DNA of 64,000 bases from Mycobacterium sp. 155 (lineage in GTDB: Bacteria; Actinomycetota; Actinomycetes; Mycobacteriales; Mycobacteriaceae): NCBI RefSeq assembly GCF_000373905.1, contig NZ_KB892705.1, forward strand, positions 62,001 through 126,000. Reading direction: 5' to 3'. The notes beneath the pieces are model-generated. The model made no database searches. It was not told the DNA's origin and saw only the letters and a list, made by a program, of their open reading frames with translations. The translations under genes and the position numbers were made by a program. This document shows positions 9,368-17,524 of the stretch, piece by piece; within the stretch, counting starts at the first letter, position 1, and the number at the start of each line of letters is the position of its first letter.

Positions 9368-9544
9368 ATGGCTGTGCCCAAGCGCAGAATGTCGCGCGCG
9401 AACACTCGTAGCCGTCGCGCGCAGTGGAAGGCCGAGGCTACCGGTCTGGTCGGTGTCAACGTCGCGGGCCAGCAGCACAAGGTGCCGCGCCGGCTGCTGA
9501 AGGCTGCACGCCTGGGCCTGCTCGACCTGGATCGCCGACGCTAG
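9368..9544 (+). CDS. rpmF: 50S ribosomal protein L32
   Basis: A 58-residue basic protein starting [17 protein letters not shown], the diagnostic L32 N-terminus, with [15 protein letters not shown] at the C-terminal end. It is a large-subunit ribosomal protein. The ATG at 9368 is preceded by AAGGAG at a nine-base distance. There are no cysteines, so this is the zinc-free form. It is divergent from the acyl-CoA operon and lies just upstream of mprA, as in M. tuberculosis (Rv0979A). Confidence 0.95.
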   Translation: MAVPKRRMSRANTRSRRAQWKAEATGLVGVNVAGQQHKVPRRLLKAARLGLLDLDRRR

Positions 9545-9562
9545 ACATATTCGCGGCGCGCC

Positions 9563-9581
9563 TCTCAGGTCAATCTCAGAT
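9563..9581 (+). promoter_or_regulatory. MprA box upstream of mprA
   Basis: TCTCAGGT-caa-TCTCAGAT: two 8-bp direct repeats separated by 3 bp, 19 bp in all, which is the published architecture of the MprA box (two loosely conserved 8-bp direct repeats). It ends 14 bp before the mprA start and fits autoregulation of the mprAB operon. Confidence 0.8.
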
Positions 9582-9595
9582 AGAGCGTTGAGACT

Positions 9596-10288
9596 GTGCC
9601 TGTGCGCATACTTGTCGTCGACGATGATCGCGCTGTGCGCGAATCACTGCGACGGTCGCTTTCCTTCAATGGTTATTCGGTTCAGCTCGCCCAAGATGGG
9701 GTTGAAGCTCTCGAGCTGATTGCCGACGACCGGCCTGACGCCGTGGTTCTCGATGTGATGATGCCGCGGCTCGACGGTCTTGAGGTGTGCCGGCAACTTC
9801 GCAGCACTGGTGACGATCTTCCTATCCTGGTGCTGACTGCTCGCGACTCCGTGTCGGAGCGGGTCGCCGGCCTCGACGCCGGTGCCGACGACTACCTACC
9901 CAAGCCGTTCGCGCTTGAGGAGCTGCTCGCGCGCATGCGCGCGTTGCTGCGTCGCACCGTGTCCGACGACGGCGCCGAATCGCAGAAGATGTCGTTCTCG
10001 GATCTGACCCTGGATCCCGTCACTCGTGAAGTCACGCGCGGTGAACGTCAGATCAGCCTCACTCGAACCGAGTTCGCGCTGCTGGAAATGCTGATCGCCA
10101 ACCCCCGGCGGGTGCTCACCCGTAGCCGCATCCTCGAAGAGGTGTGGGGCTTCGATTTCCCCACTTCGGGCAATGCGCTCGAGGTCTATATCGGCTACCT
10201 ACGCCGCAAGACCGAAGCCGACGGTGAGCCACGGCTCATCCACACCGTGCGCGGAGTCGGCTACGTGCTGCGGGAAACGCCCCCCTGA
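9596..10288 (+). CDS. mprA: Response regulator MprA
   Basis: A 230-residue OmpR/PhoB-type response regulator. The receiver domain (residues 1-120) has the acidic pocket VVDDDRA, the phospho-acceptor Asp in [12 protein letters not shown] (Asp53) and the Lys of YLPKPF. The winged-helix DNA-binding domain (about 135-230) ends [15 protein letters not shown]. The sequence is nearly identical to M. tuberculosis MprA as I recall it. MprA is phosphorylated by MprB under envelope stress and controls pepD, sigE and sigB. The start is GTG at 9596, with a second in-frame GTG at 9602 that would give MRILVV. An MprA box lies immediately upstream. The gene is followed by mprB after 4 bp. Confidence 0.96.
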   Translation: MPVRILVVDDDRAVRESLRRSLSFNGYSVQLAQDGVEALELIADDRPDAVVLDVMMPRLDGLEVCRQLRSTGDDLPILVLTARDSVSERVAGLDAGADDYLPKPFALEELLARMRALLRRTVSDDGAESQKMSFSDLTLDPVTREVTRGERQISLTRTEFALLEMLIANPRRVLTRSRILEEVWGFDFPTSGNALEVYIGYLRRKTEADGEPRLIHTVRGVGYVLRETPP

Positions 10289-10292
10289 TCGG

Positions 10293-11780
10293 ATGATGTC
10301 GCTCAATCCGAACACTTGGCGGTCGGGCGCGCTGCCTAATACCAGTTCACTGTCGTTGCGCTGGCGCGTAATGGTGCTCGCGATGTCGATGGTGGTCATG
10401 GCGGTGGTGCTGATGGCCGTCGCGGTGTACGCCGTGGTGTCCCGCGCGCTCTACGACGACCTCGACAACCAGCTGCACAGCCGGGCCCGGCTGCTCATCG
10501 AGAGTGGGTCGTTGGCCGCCGACCCGGCCAAGGCCATCGAGGGCACGGCCTACTCCGACGTCAACGCGATGCTGGTGATCCCGGGCCGGTCCATCTACAC
10601 GGCGAATCAGGAGGGGCAGATGTTGCCCCTCGGCCAGCCGGAGAAGGATGTGATCTCCGGTGAACTGCTGATGTCGATGCGCACAGTCAATCACCAGCGG
10701 GTGCTAGCAGTGCACCTGGCCAACGGCAGTTCTCTGCTGATCTCGAAGAGCTTGGCGCCGACGGGACAGGTGCTCCAGCGGTTGGGTACCGTGCTGCTCA
10801 TCGTCGGTGGTGTCGGTGTTGCAGTGGCTGCGATAGCGGGTGGTGCCGTCGCCCGGGCGGGTCTGCGGCCGGTTCGCCGACTCACCGAAGCTGCCGAACG
10901 CGTCGCCCGCACCGATGACCTACGTCCCATTCCGGTTGTCGGCAGCGATGAACTCGCTCGGCTCACCGAGGCGTTCAACATGATGCTGCGCGCGTTGGCC
11001 GAATCCCGGGACCGGCAGGCACGGCTGGTATCCGACGCCGGGCATGAGTTGCGTACCCCACTGACCTCGCTGCGCACCAATGTCGAATTGCTGATGGCGT
11101 CACAGGCACCCGGGGCGCCGCCGTTGCCCGAAGAGGAGATGGCCGGGCTGCGCGCCGACGTGATCGCACAGATCGAGGAACTGTCCACTCTGATCGGTGA
11201 TCTGATGGACCTGACGCGCGACGACGCGGGCGGTGTGATCCACGAACCGGTCGATATGGTCGAGGTGGTCGATCGCAGTCTGGAGCGAGTCCGGCGGCGC
11301 CGCAATGATATCCAGTTCGATGTCACGATGACGGGCTGGCAGGTCTACGGTGACGCGCCCGGCATGGGCCGCGCTGTGCTCAATCTGCTCGACAATGCCG
11401 CTAAGTGGAGTCCACCCGGCGGCCGAGTGGGGGTATCGCTGCGCCAGATCGATCCTGGGCATGCCGAGTTGGTGGTGTCCGACTACGGGCCCGGTATTCC
11501 GCCGCAGGAGCGTCGGTTGGTGTTCGAACGGTTCTACCGGTCGGCTGCGGCCAGGGCGATGCCCGGATCAGGCCTCGGGCTGGCGATAGTGCAGCAGGTG
11601 GTGCTGAAACACGGTGGCGCACTTCGCATTGACGAGACTGTGCCGGGCGGCAACCCGCCGGGCGCATCGATCCATCTGATCTTGCCAGGTATGCCGCTTC
11701 CCGCCGGGCTTCCCGACATCGCACCGACACGCGGTCAACGTGACGTCGCCGACGATCCGGTCAGCGCGGACGAAAAGTGA
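10293..11780 (+). CDS. mprB: Sensor histidine kinase MprB
   Basis: A 495-residue membrane sensor kinase. It has a transmembrane helix near residues 25-50 (VMVLAMSMVVMAVVLMAVAV), an extracytoplasmic sensing loop to about 160, a second helix near 165-190 and a HAMP segment. The HisKA box is SDAGHELRTPLTSLR (phospho-His near residue 251). The HATPase domain has NLLDNAAKWSP, DYGPGIPP and GSGLGLAIV. MprB phosphorylates and dephosphorylates MprA and in M. tuberculosis responds to cell-envelope stress. The start is ATG at 10293 or 10296, 4 bp after mprA; no good ribosome site precedes it, so coupling to mprA translation is likely. Confidence 0.95.
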   Translation: MMSLNPNTWRSGALPNTSSLSLRWRVMVLAMSMVVMAVVLMAVAVYAVVSRALYDDLDNQLHSRARLLIESGSLAADPAKAIEGTAYSDVNAMLVIPGRSIYTANQEGQMLPLGQPEKDVISGELLMSMRTVNHQRVLAVHLANGSSLLISKSLAPTGQVLQRLGTVLLIVGGVGVAVAAIAGGAVARAGLRPVRRLTEAAERVARTDDLRPIPVVGSDELARLTEAFNMMLRALAESRDRQARLVSDAGHELRTPLTSLRTNVELLMASQAPGAPPLPEEEMAGLRADVIAQIEELSTLIGDLMDLTRDDAGGVIHEPVDMVEVVDRSLERVRRRRNDIQFDVTMTGWQVYGDAPGMGRAVLNLLDNAAKWSPPGGRVGVSLRQIDPGHAELVVSDYGPGIPPQERRLVFERFYRSAAARAMPGSGLGLAIVQQVVLKHGGALRIDETVPGGNPPGASIHLILPGMPLPAGLPDIAPTRGQRDVADDPVSADEK

Positions 11781-11828
11781 GACAGTTAACCGCAGCCAGG
11801 GACAAAACATGGGTGGAACCGACGATTC

Positions 11829-11847
11829 TCTAAGTGGATTCTCAGTC
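11829..11847 (+). promoter_or_regulatory. Candidate MprA box upstream of pepD
   Basis: TCTAAGTG-gat-TCTCAGTC keeps the two 8-bp direct repeats and 3-bp spacer of the box found before mprA, with 5/8 and 6/8 matches to TCTCAGGT. It lies about 95 bp before the pepD start. pepD is an established MprA target in M. tuberculosis. Confidence 0.6.
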
Positions 11848-11942
11848 CGCTCGGGCAACCTGACGGACACCTTCCTCGTTTGTTGAGTAGCAGTAGCGCC
11901 AGAGCCGATAGACCCCATACAAGAGAAGAGCATCGCACCGCC

Positions 11943-13253
11943 ATGACAAACCATCCCAGGTATTCGTCACCGCAGCAGCCAACCCATGGCCCCGGCGGCG
12001 GTGCTCCTGGCTACCAGGGGAACCCGGACCCGTATCAGTCGCAGGCCTACGACTGGCGATATGCGCGTCAGCAGCAGCAGCCTTATCGCGCGCCGTACGA
12101 TCCGTACCGCGTCGCGTCGGCAACCCCGCAGGTGGTCGGCCCCGCCCCCAAGAAACGGGGCAAGGGCGGTCTGGCCGCAGGCGCGTTGGTGTTGGCCATG
12201 GTTTCGGCGGGCATCGGCGGCGGCGTCGCAACAGTCGTGACCCATCAGGACGGTCCGCACCTCGGAGCGGAATCCAGCAGCGCGGCGCCCAGCGTGCCCG
12301 CGGCCGCACTGCCTGCCGGTTCGGTCGAACAGGTCGCGGCCAAGGTGGTGCCGAGCGTGGTGAAGCTCGAAACCGACATGGGACGCGCCTCCGAGGAGGG
12401 GTCGGGCATCATCCTGACCTCCGACGGTCTGATCCTGACCAACAACCATGTCGTGCAGGCGGCCAAGCAGTCGACGGGTACTCCCGGCGGTGCGCAGACG
12501 AAGGTGACATTCTCCGACGGCACCACCAAACCCTTCACCGTCGTGGGCACCGATCCGAGCAGTGATATCGCCGTCGTGCGCGCACAGGGCGCCTCCGGGT
12601 TGACCCCGATCACCCTCGGTTCGTCGAGCAACCTGCGCGTCGGCCAGGACGTGGTGGCGGTCGGTTCGCCGCTCGGCCTGGAAGGCACCGTGACGACGGG
12701 CATCATCAGTGCGCTCAACCGTCCGGTCGCGGCTGGCGGCGATGCCCGTAATCAAAACACCGTGCTCGACGCCATTCAGACCGACGCCGCGATCAACCCG
12801 GGTAACTCGGGCGGTGCGCTCGTCAACATGAGCGGTGAACTCGTCGGGGTCAACTCCGCGATCGCGACCATGGGTGGCGATTCGGCGCAGGCGCAGAGCG
12901 GGTCGATCGGTCTGGGCTTCGCGATCCCGGTTGACCAGGCCAAGCGAATCGCTGACGAACTGATCCAGAACGGCACGGCCTCACATGCCTCGCTCGGAGT
13001 CCAGGTCAGTAATGACGCCACCACCGATGGCGCCAAGATCGTCGAGGTCACCAAGGACGGTGCCGCCGCGGCAGCCGGGCTACCCAGCGGCGTCGTGGTC
13101 ACCAAGCTCGATGACCGCGTGATCCCGAGTGCCGACGCGCTCGTTGCCGCGGTTCGGTCCAAGGCACCTGGTGAGAAGGTTACTTTGACCTATCTCGATC
13201 AGGCTGGCAAACCGCAGACGGTCACCGTCACGCTCGGTAAGGCCGACCAGTGA
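11943..13253 (+). CDS. pepD: HtrA-type serine protease PepD
   Basis: A 436-residue trypsin-like HtrA/DegP protease with one PDZ domain. The N-terminal 60 residues are Pro/Gln/Tyr-rich and cytoplasmic, and one transmembrane helix follows (about 70-92, AAGALVLAMVSAGIGGGVAT). The protease domain has the triad His in LTNNHVV, Asp in SSDIAVV and Ser in NPGNSGGAL (near residue 289). The PDZ domain covers about 345-430. PepD degrades or refolds envelope proteins and feeds back on MprAB stress signalling. I chose the ATG at 11943 (MTNHPRYSS); the frame is open upstream. The moaB2 frame overlaps its stop. Confidence 0.95.
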   Translation: MTNHPRYSSPQQPTHGPGGGAPGYQGNPDPYQSQAYDWRYARQQQQPYRAPYDPYRVASATPQVVGPAPKKRGKGGLAAGALVLAMVSAGIGGGVATVVTHQDGPHLGAESSSAAPSVPAAALPAGSVEQVAAKVVPSVVKLETDMGRASEEGSGIILTSDGLILTNNHVVQAAKQSTGTPGGAQTKVTFSDGTTKPFTVVGTDPSSDIAVVRAQGASGLTPITLGSSSNLRVGQDVVAVGSPLGLEGTVTTGIISALNRPVAAGGDARNQNTVLDAIQTDAAINPGNSGGALVNMSGELVGVNSAIATMGGDSAQAQSGSIGLGFAIPVDQAKRIADELIQNGTASHASLGVQVSNDATTDGAKIVEVTKDGAAAAAGLPSGVVVTKLDDRVIPSADALVAAVRSKAPGEKVTLTYLDQAGKPQTVTVTLGKADQ

Positions 13254-13333
13254 GGATCCTGACACCAGCTCTGGAACAGCTGTCACTGCGAGTGGCTGCG
13301 CCGCTGTCTGTGCACACATATACGGTTGCAGGC

Positions 13334-13828
13334 ATGGAACAACCAGGGGAGTTGGTGGGGCGGGCACTTGTGGTCGTCGTGGACGATCGCACCGCTCACG
13401 GCGAGGAGGACCACAGCGGTCCGTTGGTTACCGAATTGCTCGGCGAAACCGGGTTTGTCGTCGATGGAGTCGTGGTGGTTTCGGCCGATGAGGTCGAGAT
13501 CCGCAACGCGCTGAACACGGCTGTCATCGGCGGAGTGGATCTGGTGGTGTCCGTCGGCGGCACGGGTGTGACCCCGCGCGACGTCACGCCTGAGGCCACC
13601 CGCGACATCCTGGATCGCGAACTGCTCGGTATCGCCGAGGCGCTGCGGGCCTCCGCTCTGTCGGCCGGTATCGCGGATGCGGGAGTATCGCGCGGACTGG
13701 CCGGTATTTCCGGCAGCACACTCGTTGTGAACCTGGCGGGCTCCCGGTCAGCGGTCCGCGACGGCATGGCCACGCTGGGGCCACTGGCGGTGCAGATCAT
13801 CGGCCAGTTATCAAGCTTGGACATCTAA
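13334..13828 (+). CDS. moaB2: MoaB/Mog-family molybdopterin protein MoaB2
   Basis: A 164-residue protein of the MoaB/MogA family, which binds or adenylylates molybdopterin in molybdenum cofactor synthesis. The pterin-binding signature is VVSVGGTGVTPRDVTPEAT, followed by SALSAGIADAGVSRGLAGISGSTLVVNL, matching Rv0984 as I recall it. The ATG at 13334 gives MEQPGELVGRA. A GTG at 13250 overlaps the pepD stop (GTGA) and would add 28 residues, but those codons have a low third-position GC (17 of 28) for this genome, so I leave them out. The gene continues the mprAB-pepD group as in M. tuberculosis. Confidence 0.88.
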   Translation: MEQPGELVGRALVVVVDDRTAHGEEDHSGPLVTELLGETGFVVDGVVVVSADEVEIRNALNTAVIGGVDLVVSVGGTGVTPRDVTPEATRDILDRELLGIAEALRASALSAGIADAGVSRGLAGISGSTLVVNLAGSRSAVRDGMATLGPLAVQIIGQLSSLDI

Positions 13829-13962
13829 TGAGTGCGATACGGCGGTCGATGGCTGCCGTCTCGTAGAAGATGGCAAATGCGATACCGATCGATCGACGGG
13901 GTTGGCAGCAAGGCGACACCCGTCCGAAATAGATGTGATCTTCGTCACAAAAGGGAATGTCG

Positions 13963-14121
13963 ATGACTCATCCATCCCAGCCGTCACGCCGCCTAGTTAA
14001 CAAAATTTTCGGGGAAACTCTCCCCGAGGTTGCGCCGAGCGAGCGCGACGAGCCTTCGCCGGAGGACGCCTCTGAGCATGACCGGTGGTTGCGGAACAAT
14101 ATCCCGCCACATCATGGTTGA
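13963..14121 (+). CDS. Small conserved-looking protein, 52 residues, function unknown
   Basis: An ATG at 13963 with AAGGGA six bases before it opens a 52-codon frame ending at the TGA at 14119-14121. The product is hydrophilic, begins MTHPSQPSRRLVNKIFGE and ends RWLRNNIPPHHG. The central part is acidic (ERDEPSPEDASEHD). The layout (basic start, acidic middle, tail in PPHHG) resembles small mycobacterial hypotheticals I have seen, but I cannot name a family. It stands alone between moaB2 and the porin gene. The ribosome site and biased composition support it; there is no functional evidence. Confidence 0.55.
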   Translation: MTHPSQPSRRLVNKIFGETLPEVAPSERDEPSPEDASEHDRWLRNNIPPHHG

Positions 14122-14483
14122 GCTGTGTTGCCGCAGTGAACGCTGTAAATGCACAGTTGACAATGTGGTGTGGCTCAACATTGGTTAGCGAAAGCGGGCC
14201 ACATCACAGCATTGCCGGAGCGCTCAATCGGCAGGATCCGCACTTTCCCTAGTGTCCCCTCGCTCGAAGCTGGCAAACTTTGGACGGCTGATTGCAGGCA
14301 TCTGCCCCGGTTTGTTCTTGCGTTGCCGGTCGGAGGCCGCCCCGTTATGTTCCTCGTGTCAACGATGAGCGAAATGTAAGAGCGAGGTGTGACCGTTCTA
14401 ATCTGGGTCACGTCACTGGTCTTGCCGGGAGCTCGGCCCCGCAGCGGGTCGGGCACCCCTACAACGACATAGCTAGGGAGAAC
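14122..14483. other. Non-coding leader region upstream of the porin gene
   Basis: About 360 bp with no supported gene. A TTGACA at 14157-14162 could be a -35 element, but no convincing -10 follows at the right distance. The M. smegmatis mspA gene is known to have a long upstream leader, so this stretch may be transcribed leader. Confidence 0.4.
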
Positions 14484-15146
14484 ATGAAGGCATTCAGTCG
14501 AGTGCTGACCGCGTTGGTGGTTGCGATGGCAGGTGCCTTCGCAACCCTGTTCGTGAGCACCGGGACCGCGCATGCAGGTCTGGATAATGAGCTGAGTCTG
14601 GTCGATGGCCAGGATCGGACCTTGACGGTTCAGCAGTGGGACACCTTCCTCAATGGGGTGTTTCCCCTGGACCGTAACCGGCTGACCCGTGAGTGGTTCC
14701 ATTCCGGTCGGGCCAAGTACCACGTCGAGGGCCCCGGTGCCGATGACTTCGCGGGCACGCTGGAACTGGGCTATCAGATCGGCTTCCCGTGGTCCCTGGG
14801 TGTGGGCATCAACTTCAGCTACACCACCCCGAACATCCTGCTCGACGACGCATCGATCGCACCGCCGCCGCTGGGCGGTGGCTTTTCCCCGCTGGGCTCG
14901 GTGATCACTCCTAACCTGTTCCCCGGTGTGTCGATCTCGGCTGACCTGGGCAACGGCCCGGGCATCCAGGAGGTCGCGACCTTCTCGGTGGACGTCAAGG
15001 GCCCGGCCGGCGGAGTGGCGGTCTCCAACGCTCACGGCACCGTGACCGGCGCCGCCGGTGGTGTGCTGCTGCGTCCGTTCGCCCGTCTGATCGCCTCCAC
15101 CGGTGACAGCGTCACCACCTACGGCGACCCCTGGAACATGAACTGA
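14484..15146 (+). CDS. mspA: MspA-family outer-membrane porin
   Basis: A 220-residue precursor with a signal peptide of about 31 residues cleaved after GTAHA, giving a mature protein beginning GLDNELSLVDGQ, as in MspA. MspA octamers form the main hydrophilic channel of the mycobacterial outer membrane. Most of the barrel is nearly identical to MspA (as recalled), including FSVDVKGPAGGVAVSNAHGT and the NMN C-terminus. The constriction loop differs: mature Asp90 and Asp91 are kept, Asp93 is Ser, and the following loop is about five residues longer (PPPLGGGFSPLG). Mature length is 189 versus 184. The start ATG at 14484 has AGGGAG in front. A strong hairpin terminator follows. Confidence 0.95.
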   Translation: MKAFSRVLTALVVAMAGAFATLFVSTGTAHAGLDNELSLVDGQDRTLTVQQWDTFLNGVFPLDRNRLTREWFHSGRAKYHVEGPGADDFAGTLELGYQIGFPWSLGVGINFSYTTPNILLDDASIAPPPLGGGFSPLGSVITPNLFPGVSISADLGNGPGIQEVATFSVDVKGPAGGVAVSNAHGTVTGAAGGVLLRPFARLIASTGDSVTTYGDPWNMN

Positions 15147-15162
15147 CATTTTCAGGCAACGC

Positions 15163-15192
15163 AACAGCCCCCGGATTCCTCCGGGGGCTGTT
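15163..15192 (+). terminator. Hairpin terminator after the mspA-type gene
   Basis: A perfect 12-bp stem (AACAGCCCCCGG / CCGGGGGCTGTT) with a 6-base loop begins 17 bp after the porin stop. No T-run follows, as is common in mycobacteria. It separates the porin gene from the convergent mscL. Confidence 0.85.
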
Positions 15193-15227
15193 CGCGTTTC
15201 AGGGCTGTGGGCGTTTCAGCGCAATGG

Positions 15228-15689
15228 CTACGTCCGGTCGGCGCTGGTCGTCTCGGCAGTGTCCGGACTGGGGCCGGTGCCCGGGCCGGTGACATGCTTG
15301 CCGGTGGATCCGCCCTCGGCCAGTAGATCCCGAATCTCGGTGAGCAGGCTCAGCTCGGTGTCCTGTGCCTGCTCAACCTCGCCACGCTCTCGCAGCTTCT
15401 TATAAGGCAGCACGATGATGAAGTAGAGCACCATGGCCACCAGAAGAAAGTTGATTGCGGCCGACAGCACGGCGTTGAGGTCGATGAAGGTCTCGGGATT
15501 TCCACCCAGCGAGATCTTCAGAATTCCGTATTCCTTGTCGGGGCCTGCGCCGATCCGGTCGATCAATGGCTGGACCACTTTTTCGGTGAACGCCGTGACC
15601 AAGCCGGTGAACGCCGCGCCGATGACCACGGCGACGGCAAGGTCGATGACGTTTCCCCTGGACAGAAACTCCTTGAAGCCCTTAAACAT
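15228..15689 (-). CDS. mscL: Large-conductance mechanosensitive channel MscL
   Basis: A 153-residue channel protein starting [31 protein letters not shown], the hallmark of MscL. The first transmembrane helix is near residues 15-40 and the second near 70-90 ([18 protein letters not shown]). A cytoplasmic C-terminal helix ([14 protein letters not shown]) follows. MscL opens on membrane tension to release solutes during hypo-osmotic shock. The ATG at 15689 is preceded by GGAAGGG; the frame stays open upstream without a supported start. It converges on the porin gene, and its M. tuberculosis equivalent is Rv0985c. Confidence 0.96.
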   Translation of the reverse strand: MFKGFKEFLSRGNVIDLAVAVVIGAAFTGLVTAFTEKVVQPLIDRIGAGPDKEYGILKISLGGNPETFIDLNAVLSAAINFLLVAMVLYFIIVLPYKKLRERGEVEQAQDTELSLLTEIRDLLAEGGSTGKHVTGPGTGPSPDTAETTSADRT

Positions 15690-15792
15690 GCCGGGACCCT
15701 TCCTGCAGTGACGACAATTATTGGGTGAACAAGCGAACACTAACCGAGTTGTGCGGATGTCAGCAGAGTTCAACCATCGCTGCAGTGCACCG

Positions 15793-16433
15793 CTAATGCA
15801 TCACAACGGTCACGGCCGCGACCAGGCTCGCAGTGGCTACCTCGTTGGCCAACCGCGCAGGCAGGGCCACCAGTGCCACCCGTTCGCCGCCACCCTTGGG
15901 CTTCTCCGACACCAGAACCACCACCCCGTCGGTGGCAAGGAGCCGGGGCCGGGATTCAGCGCTGTCGTCGGCGGTGAGTACGTCGACCACGTCACCGGGC
16001 CGGATCAGGTCCAGCACGGCGGTGTCTCTCAGTTGTAACGGCACGATCCTGGCGTTCGGGCCCGCGGTCGATTCACTCAGACGGGGCCCGAGCAGGCGCA
16101 CATCGGTGAGTACCTCACCGCGGCGCGCGGGCCCGGCCACTGTGGCGCCGATCATGGTGGTGACGTCAGTCTGGGCTCCATCGGGCACAGTGGCCGCGCT
16201 GCGGTTCTCCAGCCGGACGTCTTCGGCGGTCAGTGTCACGCCTGGCGTCAGATCATGTGCGGCCACCACGACCTGGGTGTGATCGCCCCGTGGATCGGAC
16301 GTACGGCGGCGAGGCCGGCGAGCATCACGAGGCCGGCAGCCGCGGCACGTCGGGCAGCGACCGTGCGGGACCAGTCCGGGCGCAGCGCGCCGGTCAGGCG
16401 GCGCAGTGCCGAAGGGTTGAGTGATTCGGCCAT
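15793..16433 (-). pseudogene. SAF-domain (Rv0990c-like) envelope protein, frameshifted
   Basis: Two overlapping frames together encode one protein. The first starts at ATG 16433 (MAESLNPSALRRLTG) and carries a hydrophobic segment (AAAAGLVMLAGLAAV). The second, from about 16275 down to 15793, encodes the SAF domain (VVVAAHDLTPGVTLTAEDVRL). They differ by one base: restoring a single C to the CCCC run at 16286-16289 (a G on the coding strand) joins them into a 213-residue protein. As written, translation from 16433 stops after TPRSWWPHMI. It could be a true mutation or a homopolymer sequencing error. It follows ruc, and in M. tuberculosis the pair Rv0991c-Rv0990c is likewise adjacent. SAF domains occur in Flp pilus CpaB/RcpC and related envelope proteins; its function here is unknown. 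Confidence 0.75.
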
Positions 16434-16503
16434 GGCGTCACCGTAGGCGCCGGCATCGGGTGCCGGAACGATGTTTTCGCCGGCCTGTGGATAACTCTGT
16501 CGG

Positions 16504-16824
16504 TCAGCTCGACGCTGCGGCTGCGGGCGCGGAGCTGCTCGACGAGCTGTTCGATGATGAGGAAGAGGACGACGAAGAAGAGGCTTTCTCCGACGAGCTT
16601 GAGCTCTCACCGCTCTTCGCCGAGCCGTTTGACGAGCTCTTGCCCGACTCCCGGTTGTCGGTGCGATAGAAGCCGCTGCCCTTGAACACCACTCCCACTG
16701 AGCCGAACAGCTTGCGCAGCCGGCCGGAGCACTTCGGGCAGGTGGTCAGCGCATCGTCGCTGAACGCTTGCACCGCGTCGAACCGATTGCCGCACTCGGT
16801 ACACGCATAGGAATAGGTAGGCAC
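16504..16824 (-). CDS. ruc: FmdB-type zinc-ribbon redox chaperone Ruc (Rv0991c-like)
   Basis: A 106-residue protein. The N-terminal 45 residues form an FmdB/CxxC zinc ribbon (MPTYSYACTECGNRF with TTCPKCSGRL), and the C-terminal 60 residues are an almost pure Ser/Glu/Lys/Ala disordered tail. M. tuberculosis Rv0991c (Ruc) is a chaperone that becomes active when its zinc cysteines oxidise and the tail unfolds; the same layout is visible here. The GTG at 16824 has GGAGG six bases upstream. A CIRCE element lies 27-53 bp upstream, so heat-stress control by HrcA is expected. Confidence 0.92.
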   Translation of the reverse strand: MPTYSYACTECGNRFDAVQAFSDDALTTCPKCSGRLRKLFGSVGVVFKGSGFYRTDNRESGKSSSNGSAKSGESSSSSEKASSSSSSSSSSNSSSSSSAPAAAASS

Positions 16825-16850
16825 GAAAACCTCCGACTAGGTCAATCTTG

Positions 16851-16877
16851 TTAGCACTCTACCGGCTCAAGTGCTAG
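16851..16877. promoter_or_regulatory. CIRCE element (HrcA operator) upstream of ruc
   Basis: TTAGCACTC-N9-AAGTGCTAG. The left half is a perfect CIRCE half-site, the right half matches GAGTGCTAA at seven of nine positions, and the spacer is the canonical 9 bp. It sits just upstream of the ruc start on its template side. HrcA control of this gene pair is reported in M. tuberculosis. Confidence 0.85.
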
Positions 16878-16896
16878 AACCGCTACGTGGGGCAGG

Positions 16897-17511
16897 TCAT
16901 TCCCACGCAAGGGGGGCTATACCCCCGGTCGGCGTCATGACGTGGGTCATCCGGATGTCGTGAGGCTCGGCGGGCAGCTCGTCGAGCAGTTCGTCGTCGC
17001 GAACCACGGCGATCAGTTTCGCCCCGGCGGCGGCACTCAGGGTGCGGTCGTAGAAGCCGGCGCCGCGACCCAGTCGCGCGCCGGATCGGTCCACAGCCAG
17101 CGCAGGCACCAGGATGACGGCCGCCTCGCTCACCGTCTCGGCGGGCAGGTAGGGGGGCCGGGGCTCGCGCAGCCCGAAACCCGCCGGCTGCAGGCTGCCC
17201 GGTTGATATTCGGCCCACCGCAACGGCAGGGGAACTCCGTCGGTGTCGTTTCGGGCGATGGGGAGCAGCACTCGGGCGCCGAGCTCAAGCAGCCGGTCGA
17301 GGAGGGCGGGGGAGCCGGGTTCGGAACCGACCGGCACGTACGCGCATACGGTCTGACCCGGCCCGACGAGACCGGGGAGCCATCGGCAGAGTGCCTCGGA
17401 CTCCGCGTCGCGCGACTCCTGCGGGATCGCTCGTCGCGCGCGCAGCAGCGCGGTTCGTAACTCGGGCTTCGTCAGTGGGGTCACAACCTCCCACCATGTC
17501 AGAACGCGCAT
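16897..17511 (-). CDS. 5-formyltetrahydrofolate cyclo-ligase
   Basis: About 204 residues. The basic N-terminal helix [17 protein letters not shown] corresponds to the ATP-binding region, and the C-terminal GARLGRGAGFYDRTL block is the family signature (G-R-G-x-G-x-Y-D). The enzyme converts 5-formyl-THF to 5,10-methenyl-THF with ATP. The start is uncertain: the ATG at 17511 (MRVLTWWE) lacks a ribosome site, while a GTG at 17484 has GGGAGG only two bases before it. The gene is divergent from galU with a very short gap and precedes ruc on the same strand, as Rv0992c does in M. tuberculosis. Confidence 0.88.
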   Translation of the reverse strand: MRVLTWWEVVTPLTKPELRTALLRARRAIPQESRDAESEALCRWLPGLVGPGQTVCAYVPVGSEPGSPALLDRLLELGARVLLPIARNDTDGVPLPLRWAEYQPGSLQPAGFGLREPRPPYLPAETVSEAAVILVPALAVDRSGARLGRGAGFYDRTLSAAAGAKLIAVVRDDELLDELPAEPHDIRMTHVMTPTGGIAPLAWE

Positions 17512-17524
17512 TAGGGTATGAACG

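Noticed and set aside
13250..13333. Upstream GTG start for moaB2 overlapping the pepD stop
   Set aside because: The added codons have weak codon bias and the family match begins at MEQPGELVGRA; kept only as an alternative.
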